Part shown: piece by piece, positions 41,210 through 51,000 of the stretch
How the letters are laid out: each line of letters starts with the position of its first letter
How positions within the stretch are numbered: position 1 is the stretch's first letter
DNA from: Microbaculum marinum
GTDB lineage: Bacteria > Pseudomonadota > Alphaproteobacteria > Rhizobiales > Tepidamorphaceae
NCBI RefSeq assembly: GCF_042646165.1
Contig: NZ_JBHRTC010000014.1
Strand: one strand, 5' to 3'
Length of the DNA: 64,000 nt
The notes under the pieces: model-generated
The model's database searches: none
What the model saw: only the letters and a program-made list of their open reading frames with translations
Told to the model about the DNA's origin: nothing
Translations under genes and position numbers: made by a program

Positions 41210-43582
41210 TCACGCTCCGGCTTGCTGATTGGACCGCGCCCCCACCGCCTTGGGTTGACCGGCCAACCAGCGATAGCCGGACCTGGCCAGGGATTTTATC
41301 GGGCCCGGCATATGCCGGTAGACCGGCATGAGCGTAGAGCGCATGCGCGTGAGCCCGCCACTGCTGCCGGTCTTTCCCGTGAACCTTCGCTTCGCCGGCG
41401 CTGTCCCGATCACTGCCTCGGACGTGTGCAACGAGTTGAGCAACGCCTGAACGAGCTGATAGTCGATGCCGGTCGGCTGGGTCCACTTGCCACGCTCGGC
41501 CTCCAGACTCGCTGCGACGGTTTCGAAATCGTAGCTGAAGCCTGAAGACCTGAAGAATTCTTCACAGTAGGCGCGGTTCTCCGCCAGGATCTCGAGTCGA
41601 TCGTCGACCGACAGCACCGACTGGTCCACCTTTCGGGCACGATCGGCGTGGGTGGAGTTGAGCACACCGAGCGCGACGCTCCGACGCTTCCTCAAATCCT
41701 GAACCGTCGAGGTGACGATCCTGATGATTTCGATCTCGTCCCAATGCGGGCTTTCGTAGGTCGGCTTCGCCCCCGCTTTCCTGGCGGAGTAGCCCGGTAG
41801 TTCCATTCCCAGACTCTGGCTGAACAGCGACAGGTAGTCCGGGCTGTCGCGCAGATCGGCATAGTCGATCAGCGAGATATTGCCGTTCGCGAAGTTCCGC
41901 CATGGGTCGAGCATGGCGGCATAGTCGAGCAGGCCGGTCCGATGCTCGTTGAGGTACTCGAGAATGCTGCGGGTCTCGTTGGTGTCCGTATTGGTCACCC
42001 GCTCGCGGTACATGGACTCGATGTACTGGTCGGGTCGGCGGATCGTCGCCACGATCCGTCTCTTCGGAAAGTTGCGAAAGAACGCTTCCGCCCCGTCCAC
42101 CCGCTCGATCCTGCGGTCGGCGTCGGCATAGGGAAAAGACAGGTTCTCGCAGCTGATGACGATCCGGGCACAGCCTGACCCGGCCACCTCTCGCTCGAAC
42201 TCCTCACGGAAGGCCGTATCCCGTGCGGCCATCGCCCGAATGAATTCCTGGTGGCCAGGAGTCGCATTCGGCTTCAGCGCAACATCCCGGTGATCGACGA
42301 AACCGGTCTTGGGAAACAGTGTCCCTCCCTTTTTCAGGGCATCGTCGTGACGCACCAGCTGGCGCTGCAGATGGGTGGTACCCGTCTTGTGCATTCCCAG
42401 ATGCAGTATCAATTCGCAATCGGGGAATGCCGGCGGCCCCTCGACGACTGCCGGCGCGGCCAGGACAGGGTTTTCCTGGCTGGAGATCTTCTGGGCGGGC
42501 TTGAGAGCCGCAGCCTCGGCCAGACCGAGATGCAGGCGACGGGTACTCTCCCAATCGTCCGCCGCCAGGGCCTTCCACATCGAGGCGACGTGCTCGAGCG
42601 ATATCGGATGGCCGCGCTTGTCCCGCCTGCCGTCGACGATGAGGCTCTTGACGATGTAGTCGTCGAAAAGTTCGCTATCGGGTGCGGCGCGGCCCATCGA
42701 CCTCGACAGCTTCTCCCGCAACGGCAAAGCGACGTCATCGTTACCGACCGCAACGTCCAGAACGGGCAGTTCGTAGAGCAGCCGCGACAGGGAGTGCGCC
42801 ACCTCGCGCCGCACGTGGATGCCGTCTATGCGGCCGTCCTTGTGAGCACGCTCCGCCAGGGCCGTACACTTGTCGATGAGCGCCGTCATCATCTCGACGT
42901 CTTCGATCGACTTCGCCGACGTGGTGATCGAGTCCCGGCGCCTGCGCCAGACCCGTGTGGGAACGCTCGTCAGTGCGAACGTCGCCCCGGAGAATACGGT
43001 CTCCAGGACGTAGAGCCTGTCCTCGAACTTCTTCTGCGCTTCGTCGAACCGGATGCCGGACCGCTCCAGATACTCGCGCTTGTAGGTCGACTGCCAGGAG
43101 GAGACGATCAGTTGCAGGGCCGGCAGGTCGGCAATCGTGGCATCGGTGCGGTTGATCTGGAACCAGCGCTTGTCGCGTGCCAGGATCGAATGCGAGGGAC
43201 GCGTGATGCCCCTTTGCTCCCGAAGAACCGTCACCCCGTGACAGATGTCCGCGCCGGACTCCGCGTGCCACTCCACCTGGCGCCTCAGGCCCTGCGGCAG
43301 GTAGAAATCGTCCGCGTCCAGATAGGCGATGATTTCGCCGACAGCTTCGTCGACGCCCGTATTGCGGGCAGCCGAGAGACCCCTGTTCGTTTCGTGGGTG
43401 ACTATGCGCACGGTGTCGGAAAAACGGCACCCGCGAAGAAACTCGTCCGTCCGATCCGAAGGATTGTCGTTGACGATAATGACTTCGCAGTCAGGGAGGT
43501 TTTCCGCCAATACGGATTGAACCGCCTGCTTCACATATGCATAGTCTTTGTAAAAAGGAACGATTACGCTAACAGACGGCAT
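41210..43582 (-). CDS. Bifunctional glycosyltransferase family 2 / sulfotransferase fusion
   Basis: 790 residues in two enzyme domains. Residues 1-220 are a GT-A glycosyltransferase: VSVIVPFYKDYAYVKQAVQS, then VIIVNDNPSD, NRGLSAARNTGV and the metal-binding IAYLDADDFYLP (DADD at 89-92). After a helical linker, residues 390-720 form a sulfotransferase, with LHLGMHKTGTTHLQRQL (PAPS loop, 396-403) and RRIVATIRRPDQYIESMYRE. The tail is basic. Fusion implies that a sugar is added and sulfated in one complex on the cytoplasmic side. It lies 11 bases after the preceding sulfotransferase gene. Confidence 0.87.
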   Translation of the reverse strand: MPSVSVIVPFYKDYAYVKQAVQSVLAENLPDCEVIIVNDNPSDRTDEFLRGCRFSDTVRIVTHETNRGLSAARNTGVDEAVGEIIAYLDADDFYLPQGLRRQVEWHAESGADICHGVTVLREQRGITRPSHSILARDKRWFQINRTDATIADLPALQLIVSSWQSTYKREYLERSGIRFDEAQKKFEDRLYVLETVFSGATFALTSVPTRVWRRRRDSITTSAKSIEDVEMMTALIDKCTALAERAHKDGRIDGIHVRREVAHSLSRLLYELPVLDVAVGNDDVALPLREKLSRSMGRAAPDSELFDDYIVKSLIVDGRRDKRGHPISLEHVASMWKALAADDWESTRRLHLGLAEAAALKPAQKISSQENPVLAAPAVVEGPPAFPDCELILHLGMHKTGTTHLQRQLVRHDDALKKGGTLFPKTGFVDHRDVALKPNATPGHQEFIRAMAARDTAFREEFEREVAGSGCARIVISCENLSFPYADADRRIERVDGAEAFFRNFPKRRIVATIRRPDQYIESMYRERVTNTDTNETRSILEYLNEHRTGLLDYAAMLDPWRNFANGNISLIDYADLRDSPDYLSLFSQSLGMELPGYSARKAGAKPTYESPHWDEIEIIRIVTSTVQDLRKRRSVALGVLNSTHADRARKVDQSVLSVDDRLEILAENRAYCEEFFRSSGFSYDFETVAASLEAERGKWTQPTGIDYQLVQALLNSLHTSEAVIGTAPAKRRFTGKTGSSGGLTRMRSTLMPVYRHMPGPIKSLARSGYRWLAGQPKAVGARSNQQAGA

Positions 43583-43593
43583 GGGTTATACCT

Positions 43594-44331
43594 TCAGACA
43601 ACCTTCGCGACGCTCGCGGCATACGCATCACTATTTTCTTCAATTTTCTTCAGTATTTCCCGCCTGATGTTCAGGCATTTCCGATATATCTGCATGTCCT
43701 TCTTATAGTGCTCTCGAAGGTTCTTTATTGCGACATCCGACAATCGGCGATCGAGGTTGTCCGGGTTTTTGTGCTTCAGGTCCTCGTTTCCGACAAGTTT
43801 CTGAGGAACCTTTCGACCGAACAATGAGTAATATCTTCTGATATCCTCATCCAGCGTCTGCTGGTTGAAGATGAAGAAGATCCGGTCCTTGTTGTTTTCC
43901 AGGAACGCCGGACCCTTCAGGTAGCCGTGCAGGTTTTTCTTCACGTGGCCGATGGAATCCATCGCCCGCGTCGCCGCGAGCCGCGTCTCGCTGTCTTCGG
44001 ACGATATCGCCTCGGCAAGTTCGTTGGGCGTGGAGAACCTGGCAAACGCCTCTTTCTCTTCGTCCGACCACTCGACATTGTAGCGCGGCGCGCCTTTTCG
44101 TTGCCGGCTGTAGAAACCGGAGACGAAGATCTCCAGAGGATCGCGGATGCCGAACACGGCGCTCATGTCCGGCTCGTTCGCGAACACGTAGCTGATCGAC
44201 CGCTTGTGACTGAAGAACTCCATGTCGATGCCCGACTGGCGAGCGAGCATCCGCAGGCCCTTGCTCAGATATGTCCCCCCGGTCTTGCCGACGTGTACGA
44301 AGCAGAGCCTGCGAACAGGGATATTGTCCAA
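43594..44331 (-). CDS. Sulfotransferase family 2-like protein
   Basis: 245-residue soluble enzyme. CFVHVGKTGGTYLSKGLRML is the PAPS-binding loop in the form seen in heparan-sulfate 2-O- and chondroitin-type sulfotransferases (HxGKTGGT). FGIRDPLEIFVSGFYSRQRK is the 3'-phosphate contact. The C-terminus is Lys-rich. Codons are noticeably more A+T-rich than in its neighbours, which suggests recent acquisition. It is upstream of the glycosyltransferase fusion by 11 bases and is the third sulfotransferase domain in 4.2 kb. Confidence 0.83.
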   Translation of the reverse strand: MDNIPVRRLCFVHVGKTGGTYLSKGLRMLARQSGIDMEFFSHKRSISYVFANEPDMSAVFGIRDPLEIFVSGFYSRQRKGAPRYNVEWSDEEKEAFARFSTPNELAEAISSEDSETRLAATRAMDSIGHVKKNLHGYLKGPAFLENNKDRIFFIFNQQTLDEDIRRYYSLFGRKVPQKLVGNEDLKHKNPDNLDRRLSDVAIKNLREHYKKDMQIYRKCLNIRREILKKIEENSDAYAASVAKVV

Positions 44332-44620
44332 TGTCGTTCACTCGTTGTCTTGGCGGAGGCTAGATTGGTCGCTGCCGCGACTCTCGATACCGCGAACGTG
44401 GGCCATGGTCAGCCGACGGATCCGTTCCGCGTATTGCCGACAAGCCGAGCGGCGATCCACAAGCTGAGCCGTATATCCATGCACCCGAGACTGTGTCAAC
44501 ACCGCGGAAGGCCTTCAGATCCTCTGCAAATTTCCCAGGACGGGAGTCCGGAAACCACTGGTTCGCCGCGGGGCCATCGGCAGGTTTTCGGCCGGTCCGA
44601 CCGCCGTATCCCGTCGGTCG

Positions 44621-46429
44621 CTATTCGATGTCGGAGTCTTCGTCCTCGTCGGAATCCACCGGCTTCTTCCAGCTCTTCTTGACCTCCAACGCGGCCTGCT
44701 CCGCGTCCTTCATCCGGATAAGCCCCAGCAGCCGCTCATAGTCCAGGACGAGGCCGAGTTCCTCGCCAACGAGCCCCGCCCCGACGTTGTCGAGATTATA
44801 GGCGACCGTAATGTACCGGTCCGAGAAGACAGACAGCCAGGCCAGGCGTTCTTTCTCGTCGAGGCTCTTGATGAGCTTTGCGTCGAAGACGATGTGGTCG
44901 GCGCTGGACAGCAGGCAGACGAGCATGCCGATACGGGCGTGATCGGAACTCTGCAGCCTTCGGTAGCCGGCCAGAGCCTTATTCACAACATCGCCACTCG
45001 GGGCAAAGCTCTCGGCCGCGGTGCCGGCGAGTTTCTGCGCAAGGGCGTCCGGATCGACGGCCGCAATTCCGCGCTCTTGCAGGCTCGACGGTTCTGCAAG
45101 CGCCGTGGTGCACACGATGGTGGAGGCGTTGAGTTTCCGTCTCGCCCCGAGTCGCTGGTGCCAGCCGAGCGCCTGGGCGAAGAAATACTGCGTGTAGCGG
45201 TTGGGTTCGGCCGGGCTGATCACAGCGATCGGGACCCCCCGCTTGAGTTCCACGTCCTCTTCTACCGCGGCTGTGAGATGCGCCGCAGTCTTCGGCGTCC
45301 TGAGTGTCACTCGGCCGGCGAATCGAGTGCCCTCCTGGAGGGGGCTCGTCAGGTACTCGTAGGCGTTGCGTATCGTTTCGTAGAAGCGGGCATAGGATGT
45401 CAGCGAAACGGTGAAGCCCGTGAGACCGGACATGGCCAGTCGCAGGAGGACGAAGAAGCCGATGACGAGAGCAAGCGGCATGGCGCCGGATATCGCCTCG
45501 TACCCCAGATAGAGGCCGATGATGGCAATCGCGATCGCGGAAAGCACGTTGGCGACGAATTCGGATTTCGGCGGCGACATGATCCGCACCCCGAACGCCC
45601 TGAAGGCGTTGCGGTTCGCATCGCCCTCGACAAGTCGCTCGGGCATCGTCGCTCGATTGAGACGCAGCTTGCGCTCGTTTCCGAGCTGGTTGAGCGTGTG
45701 CTTCGCCTCGCGCCGGTATTCCTTGACGGCGACCTTGTTGTCGCGCTGGGCGATCACCACTGCGCGGCTGATCCGATAGTTGAAGATCAGCGCGGGGACG
45801 GCCAGCAGCGACAGGATGCCCACCGCGGTCGCCGAGGTGTAAAGCATGCCGCCGATCGCGAGCACGGCCAGCAGCAGGTGGCGCGGCAAGGACAGCAGGG
45901 TCTGGACCGGACGAAACAGTCGCAGGCGCTCGCGGCAAAGATCGTGTGCCTGAACCGACATCGTCCCCGTGCTCGCCAGGGACCGGCGCACCGGCCAGGC
46001 GTTCTCCAGCGTCATCGTCGAGACGAGGACGTGTTTGGCGAATGTAACGCCGACGTCGAAGCTCATGACGACGCTCTTGTAGATGAGTACCGTCGCCGCG
46101 ATGAGCACGACGGTGACGAACGCGACCACCAGCGCCATGGCCCCCAGACCCCGCGGATCTACGGAGTACGTGAGGAAGTCGATCGTCTTGTTGTTTTCAA
46201 GCGCCACAAAGTACCAGATCACGCCGGCGAAGGCGCCCATCTGCATGAAACGACCGGCGGTCGTCAGCCCGATGATCACAAGCACCCGTGTACGGTCGAC
46301 CCTCATCAGCCGACCGATCAGCCACCGCAGCGATTCCAGATACCGGCGCGTGCGAGTGGCGACAATCCGGTAACCTGAATTGACGGAGGAGTAGGTCTTG
46401 GTGTCCGTTATGCGGGATTTAATGGTCAT
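44621..46429 (-). CDS. ABC-exporter-like membrane protein with a degenerate, probably inactive ATPase domain
   Basis: 602 residues. Residues 45-350 look like the six-helix domain of a type-1 ABC exporter (helices near 48-76, 95-121, 185-220, 292-348, with long loops and the coupling segment KVAVKEYRREAKHTLNQLGN). Residues 370-575 run like a nucleotide-binding domain but without its motifs: at the Walker A place GVPIAVISPAEPNRYT has no GxxGxGKS; at the signature place LQSSDHARIGMLVCLL replaces LSGGQ; at Walker B SADHIVFDAKLI lacks the D-E pair. The end is acidic (VDSDEDEDSDIE). It may be a non-hydrolysing partner or scaffold for glycan export. Confidence 0.7.
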   Translation of the reverse strand: MTIKSRITDTKTYSSVNSGYRIVATRTRRYLESLRWLIGRLMRVDRTRVLVIIGLTTAGRFMQMGAFAGVIWYFVALENNKTIDFLTYSVDPRGLGAMALVVAFVTVVLIAATVLIYKSVVMSFDVGVTFAKHVLVSTMTLENAWPVRRSLASTGTMSVQAHDLCRERLRLFRPVQTLLSLPRHLLLAVLAIGGMLYTSATAVGILSLLAVPALIFNYRISRAVVIAQRDNKVAVKEYRREAKHTLNQLGNERKLRLNRATMPERLVEGDANRNAFRAFGVRIMSPPKSEFVANVLSAIAIAIIGLYLGYEAISGAMPLALVIGFFVLLRLAMSGLTGFTVSLTSYARFYETIRNAYEYLTSPLQEGTRFAGRVTLRTPKTAAHLTAAVEEDVELKRGVPIAVISPAEPNRYTQYFFAQALGWHQRLGARRKLNASTIVCTTALAEPSSLQERGIAAVDPDALAQKLAGTAAESFAPSGDVVNKALAGYRRLQSSDHARIGMLVCLLSSADHIVFDAKLIKSLDEKERLAWLSVFSDRYITVAYNLDNVGAGLVGEELGLVLDYERLLGLIRMKDAEQAALEVKKSWKKPVDSDEDEDSDIE

Positions 46430-46835
46430 TCCGGGATGGCGTGACGACGCAGTGCGCTTGTACCGAAGCCACCGGGCTACGGTGGGGGATCGTAGGCTCG
46501 ACCGGACGGCTCCCTTTCGCCGCGATGCTTATCGCGAACTTCGGGCCGGATGTCGAATGATATATCGCCGCACGCCAGGAGGGCCGCCTTGGGCCGACCG
46601 ACCGCGAGGGATCGGATTCGGGTCCGTCGGCACAATTTGCGTCGGACCGCCTCGGGGTTGAAGTCATCAACCATGGCGATAGCGCACACAGTTGTATCCT
46701 CGGTGGTTTATTGCGGTGTGCAAGGCAACGCCCTACTGATCGGCCCGCATCTGCGCGCACGCCGGACGGGCAGGCCCGACAGAAAGCGAAAGACGGAATG
46801 AACAGTTCAATCCTGCAGTTTCTCAAGGGATGCTG
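46430..46835. other. Divergent intergenic region, no gene seen
   Basis: About 400 bases between the leftward exporter-like gene and the rightward CoA transferase. Short overlapping frames have no recognisable content. Promoters for both genes are expected here; none could be identified with confidence. Confidence 0.5.
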
Positions 46836-48038
46836 ATGCGGCCGCTCTCTGGAATTCGCATCCTCGCCTTCGAACAGTACGGTGCGGGACCGTTCGGGAC
46901 GCAGCACCTTGCAGACCTGGGCGCCGAGGTCATCAAGATCGAGCCGGCCGGAACCGCAGGCGACTACGCTCGCGGCCTAGGTCCCTATTTCGTCGGCGAC
47001 AACCCGGAGCGATCCGCCGCCAGCCTGTTCTTCCAGTCGTTCAACCGCAACAAGAAAAGCCTCACCCTCGACGTGACGACGGATGCAGGCAGGGAGATCC
47101 TGGCACGCCTTGTGGCGAGCGCAGACGCCACGGCGGATAATCTGCGAGGCGACGTTCCCGACAAGCTCGGCATTACCTATGACAGCCTGAAGGTTCATAA
47201 TCCCGGGATCGTCTGTGCCCACTGTTCGGCCTATGGCCGCGAGGGTCCGCGTGCCGCTTGGCCGGGCTACGACTATCTCATGCAGGCGGAGGCCGGGTAC
47301 TTTGGCCTCTGCGGCGATCCCGATGCGGCGCCGACCCGGTTCGGGCTTTCGATCGTCGACTACATGGCCGGTCAGGCCATGGCGCTGGGACTGGTCTCTG
47401 CCGTACTGAGCGCACGTGACACCGGGCTCGGCCGCGACGTCGACATCGACCTGTTCTCCACGGCGATCTTCAATCTCAGCTATCTCGGCGCCTGGGCCCT
47501 GAACACGGACTACGAACCGGGCCGCCAGCCCCGATCCGCGCATCCTTCGCTCGTGCCGTGTCAGTTGTACAAGACCGCCGACGGCTGGATCTACCTGATG
47601 TGCAACAAGGCCGGATTCTGGCCGCTCCTGTGCGACTTGCTGGGCCGCCCCGCGCTTGCCGCAGATCCCCGCTTCTCCACATTTCCCGATCGTCTTCGCA
47701 ATCGAGACGAACTGACCGGGCTGCTGGATGAAGCCCTGTCGGAAAACACCACGGAATTCTGGCTCGGCGTACTTCGGGGGAAAGTACCAGTCGCACCGGT
47801 CCTGTCGCCGGCCGAAGCCCTGGCGAATCCGTATCTGACAGAGCGCGGGCTGATCCAGTCTCTCAATCTCGGCAAGGACGGCGCTTTCGACGTCATTGCA
47901 TCGCCGATCCGTGCCGGTTCGGACGGTGACCGGGACCAGCCGGCACCGGACCTGGGCGGACACAGTGACGAGATTCTCGCGGATCTCGGCTATTCGGATG
48001 ATGAGATCGCGGAATTTCGCCGCGGCAACGTCGTGTGA
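46836..48038 (+). CDS. CaiB/BaiF family CoA transferase
   Basis: 400-residue class III CoA transferase, moving CoA between carboxylic acids. The start LSGIRILAFEQYGAGPFGTQ and LADLGAEVIKIEPAGTAGDY is standard; the conserved NLRGDVPDKLGI and YGREGPRAAWPGYDYLMQAE segments follow, and the catalytic Asp is probably that of GPRAAWPGYDYLMQAEAG or of the preceding fold element. I prefer ATG 46836, 5 bases after AAGGGA, to the ATG 6 bases earlier. It stands alone between glycan genes on the opposite strand, so its substrate has no contextual clue. Confidence 0.88.
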   Translation: MRPLSGIRILAFEQYGAGPFGTQHLADLGAEVIKIEPAGTAGDYARGLGPYFVGDNPERSAASLFFQSFNRNKKSLTLDVTTDAGREILARLVASADATADNLRGDVPDKLGITYDSLKVHNPGIVCAHCSAYGREGPRAAWPGYDYLMQAEAGYFGLCGDPDAAPTRFGLSIVDYMAGQAMALGLVSAVLSARDTGLGRDVDIDLFSTAIFNLSYLGAWALNTDYEPGRQPRSAHPSLVPCQLYKTADGWIYLMCNKAGFWPLLCDLLGRPALAADPRFSTFPDRLRNRDELTGLLDEALSENTTEFWLGVLRGKVPVAPVLSPAEALANPYLTERGLIQSLNLGKDGAFDVIASPIRAGSDGDRDQPAPDLGGHSDEILADLGYSDDEIAEFRRGNVV

Positions 48039-48078
48039 CGGCGCCGGGAACGTCGCCCCCGGCCGTTCTGCTCCGGCC

Positions 48079-51000
48079 CTACGCCACCGCCTGATCCACA
48101 CCACCGGCGCTACGCGTCTTGAAGACCGCATCGACCCGGGCCAGGATTTCTGCAAGCCGTGCGTCCCAGGACAGCGCCTCGAGGTGCTTTCGCGCGGGCA
48201 GGATCCTGCCGCGCTCACGGCGTTCCTCCAGCGCCTCTTCGAGCTTTGCGGCAAAATCGGCGCTGTTGTCCGCAATTCGAATTTCGTCGCGAAGGTCGTC
48301 GATATTGGCGACCGGGGTGGAAACGACAGGGATACCCAGGCTCCGATAGACGTAGAGCTTCAACGGGTTCATCCTGTCTGACATGTCCGTCTGAGCATGC
48401 GGGATGATCGCGGCATCCAGGGCGGCCAGATACCTCAATGCCGATTCGTAGGGGATGACGCCGAGCGCTCGCACGTTCGGCAGGTCGGTGACGGCACGCA
48501 CATGATCGCCAGCGGGCGTCATTCCGATCAGTACAATTGTCCAGTCCGGTCGGCGCGCAGCGAGATCGCCGATCAGCGACCATTCGATTCTTCCGGTCAT
48601 GTTGCCGGCGTAGCCGATTATCGGCCGCGGCAACTGTGTGAGTTCCGGAGGATCGGACCAGGAGTCGACGTCCTTGCGGGCATCCAGCCCATTGGGCACG
48701 ACCACCGGAGAAAGGCCCTCGGAAGCCAGCCAGTCGGCGACGGGCTGGCAGTTGGCGACAGTCACGTCGCTGATGGCGAAGGTCCGTCTGTAGTTCGTCT
48801 CGACCTCCGCGCGCCACAGCGGTTTCATCGGCCATTGCCTCTGATCGTCGATGACGTCCGTCACGACAAACGGAAATCCGAGGTGCTCCTGAACCTCAGG
48901 AAACTGCGGCGCCACCGGACATACCCACGCGATGGTGTTTTCCATCATCGAAAGCTCGCGCATCCACTTCTCGACCTGGACCGGATACGCGGCAAGCTCG
49001 GGCAGTTCCTTGCCGAGCAGAGTGGTTGTCCTGGAACTGCGATAGACGAACGATCGACGATGAACCTTGCCTTCGTCGCAGGTGCGCAGCACCCGCGCGA
49101 CCGTGTTGGCGGCCACGAAATTCTCCTGGTTGGCTCCCGGCGCCGTCGGCGGTGACGCCATCGATGCAAGCCGGTCACCGGAAATCGGCGCATCGATATG
49201 AAGAATCTTTCCGATCCGGTTCTGTTTGCTCAGTTCGGCGAGCAACATGTCCTGGCGGCGGCCGAACAATTGGGAATCGTTCTGCTTCCAAAAAAATACG
49301 ACGTTGAGATCCTTCTTGATGCTCCTCAGGCGACCTACACGCGGGCCCACCTGCATCGTGCCGCGGAGATGCCTGGCCAGCTCGGGCGGAAACGTGCCGG
49401 GAAGGTTTCGTCCGATATGGCGCAGCAACTCCATGAACTCGTCCGGGAGATCGCGGCTACTTTCGCTGGCCTCCGCCAGAACCGCTCCGACGCGCCTTTC
49501 GTTGGCAGCGTACGAGAGTTCTTCCTGGAACAGTGTCCGGCTGCGCTCGCTTCCCGGGTGCTCGGACAGCAGCCGCTTCAGGGTCGGGACGAACTCCGCC
49601 TTGCTTGAGCATACGATATCGCTGCGTTCGATGAGGTCCTCGATCGGAGGGACCGGCGTGGCGATGATTGCCGATCCCATTGCCAATGCATCGGTGATTT
49701 TCGCAGGTGTCTGCGATGCCGATATCGGACTCTCGGGATCCTGAAGGATGCAAACGACATCCGCCATCATGTTCAGTTCTGCCGCCTTCGATAGCGGCTG
49801 ATTGGGCAGCAGGACCTTTCGGATCGTGTCGATCCGGTCGAGTTGCTCCTGCAACCGGGGATCGGAGATCGTTCCCACGATGCACAGCACGGCATGCGGA
49901 TCGGCGATTTGCGCAAGGGCCTCGGCGACCTCGATAATTCCCTTGTGCCGCCGCGGCGTGCCCAGAAACAGGACGACCCTGTCTTCCGCACCGAAGCCGA
50001 ACTCGGTGCGTATCGCTGCCCGGTCATGTTTCGCGGGGTCGAACATACTATCGTCCCGCGCGTGGCGGACAACGGTCCCGCCGTGCTTTTCCTGAAGTAT
50101 CGGGTTGCACACCGTCACCGCGTCGGCCCAGGAAATCATCGACTGGGCCAATTGAGTCCAGCGCTGGTTGTGCGGGTTCTGCCAGTCGCTGGCCCTTGCC
50201 GAGATAATGAACTCCCGCAAGGTCAAGACCTTGTCGGTACCGACGAAGGCGAGTTCGTCGTCGTCGACGTCGCAAACGACCTTCGCTCCGTGCAGCATCT
50301 TCTGAAGGAAACCTATGAAAAGGCTGGGGAAGCGCGGCTTGGAAACCCACACGACATCACGCGGCTGATCGACGACCAGCCGTACCGCGCCTTCCACGAA
50401 AGCCTTGAAGTCGTATGCCTCGAATCCGCGGATCGGGATGCGTGGCAGGCCATCGCGCAACGGCTCCCAGAGATCCGTGCCGAAGGCCGGAAAAAGAGCG
50501 CCGACCAGGTCCGTGTCGCCGTGCTGTGCTGCCAGCTCTGCCAGCAGAGCCGCCCGGCCCAGGGGATTGTGCGTGAGGTCCCAGGAAACGACGGCGATGC
50601 TGGGCCTGCCGTCGCCGGACGGGGCCTTCAGGGCGGGATTCGCCGGCGGCCAGGTCCGAATTTCGACGGGCAGTCCCCGCCGGCGTATCCTGGCCTGCCG
50701 GGCCCGCAATTCGACGATCTGTTCGTTCAAGAACTTCAGGGAGGGATCAATCTCCAGTGCCCGATGCAGGCATTGAACCGCCTCGTCGAACGCGCCGCGA
50801 GCACCCAGTATCTGGGCCCGGGCCACATACGACCAGGGAAAGGAACCGTCGACCCGCTCCGCGCGGTCGAGATAGGTACATGCCTCGTCGAAATGGCCGA
50901 ACAGCGCCGAAATTTCGCCGAGCTTGCAGAGGAGCGCCGCCGAGTCCGGATCGTTTTGCAACAGATCCAGATATATGGCCCTGGCCTCTGCATACATCTG

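Noticed and set aside
46550..46801. 83-codon + frame in the gap before the CoA transferase
   Set aside because: Arg-rich, no ribosome site, no resemblance to any family I know.
48039..48078. Terminator between the convergent CoA transferase and TPR-glycosyltransferase genes
   Set aside because: Only an imperfect G+C-rich inverted repeat without a T-tract is present; not strong enough to call.
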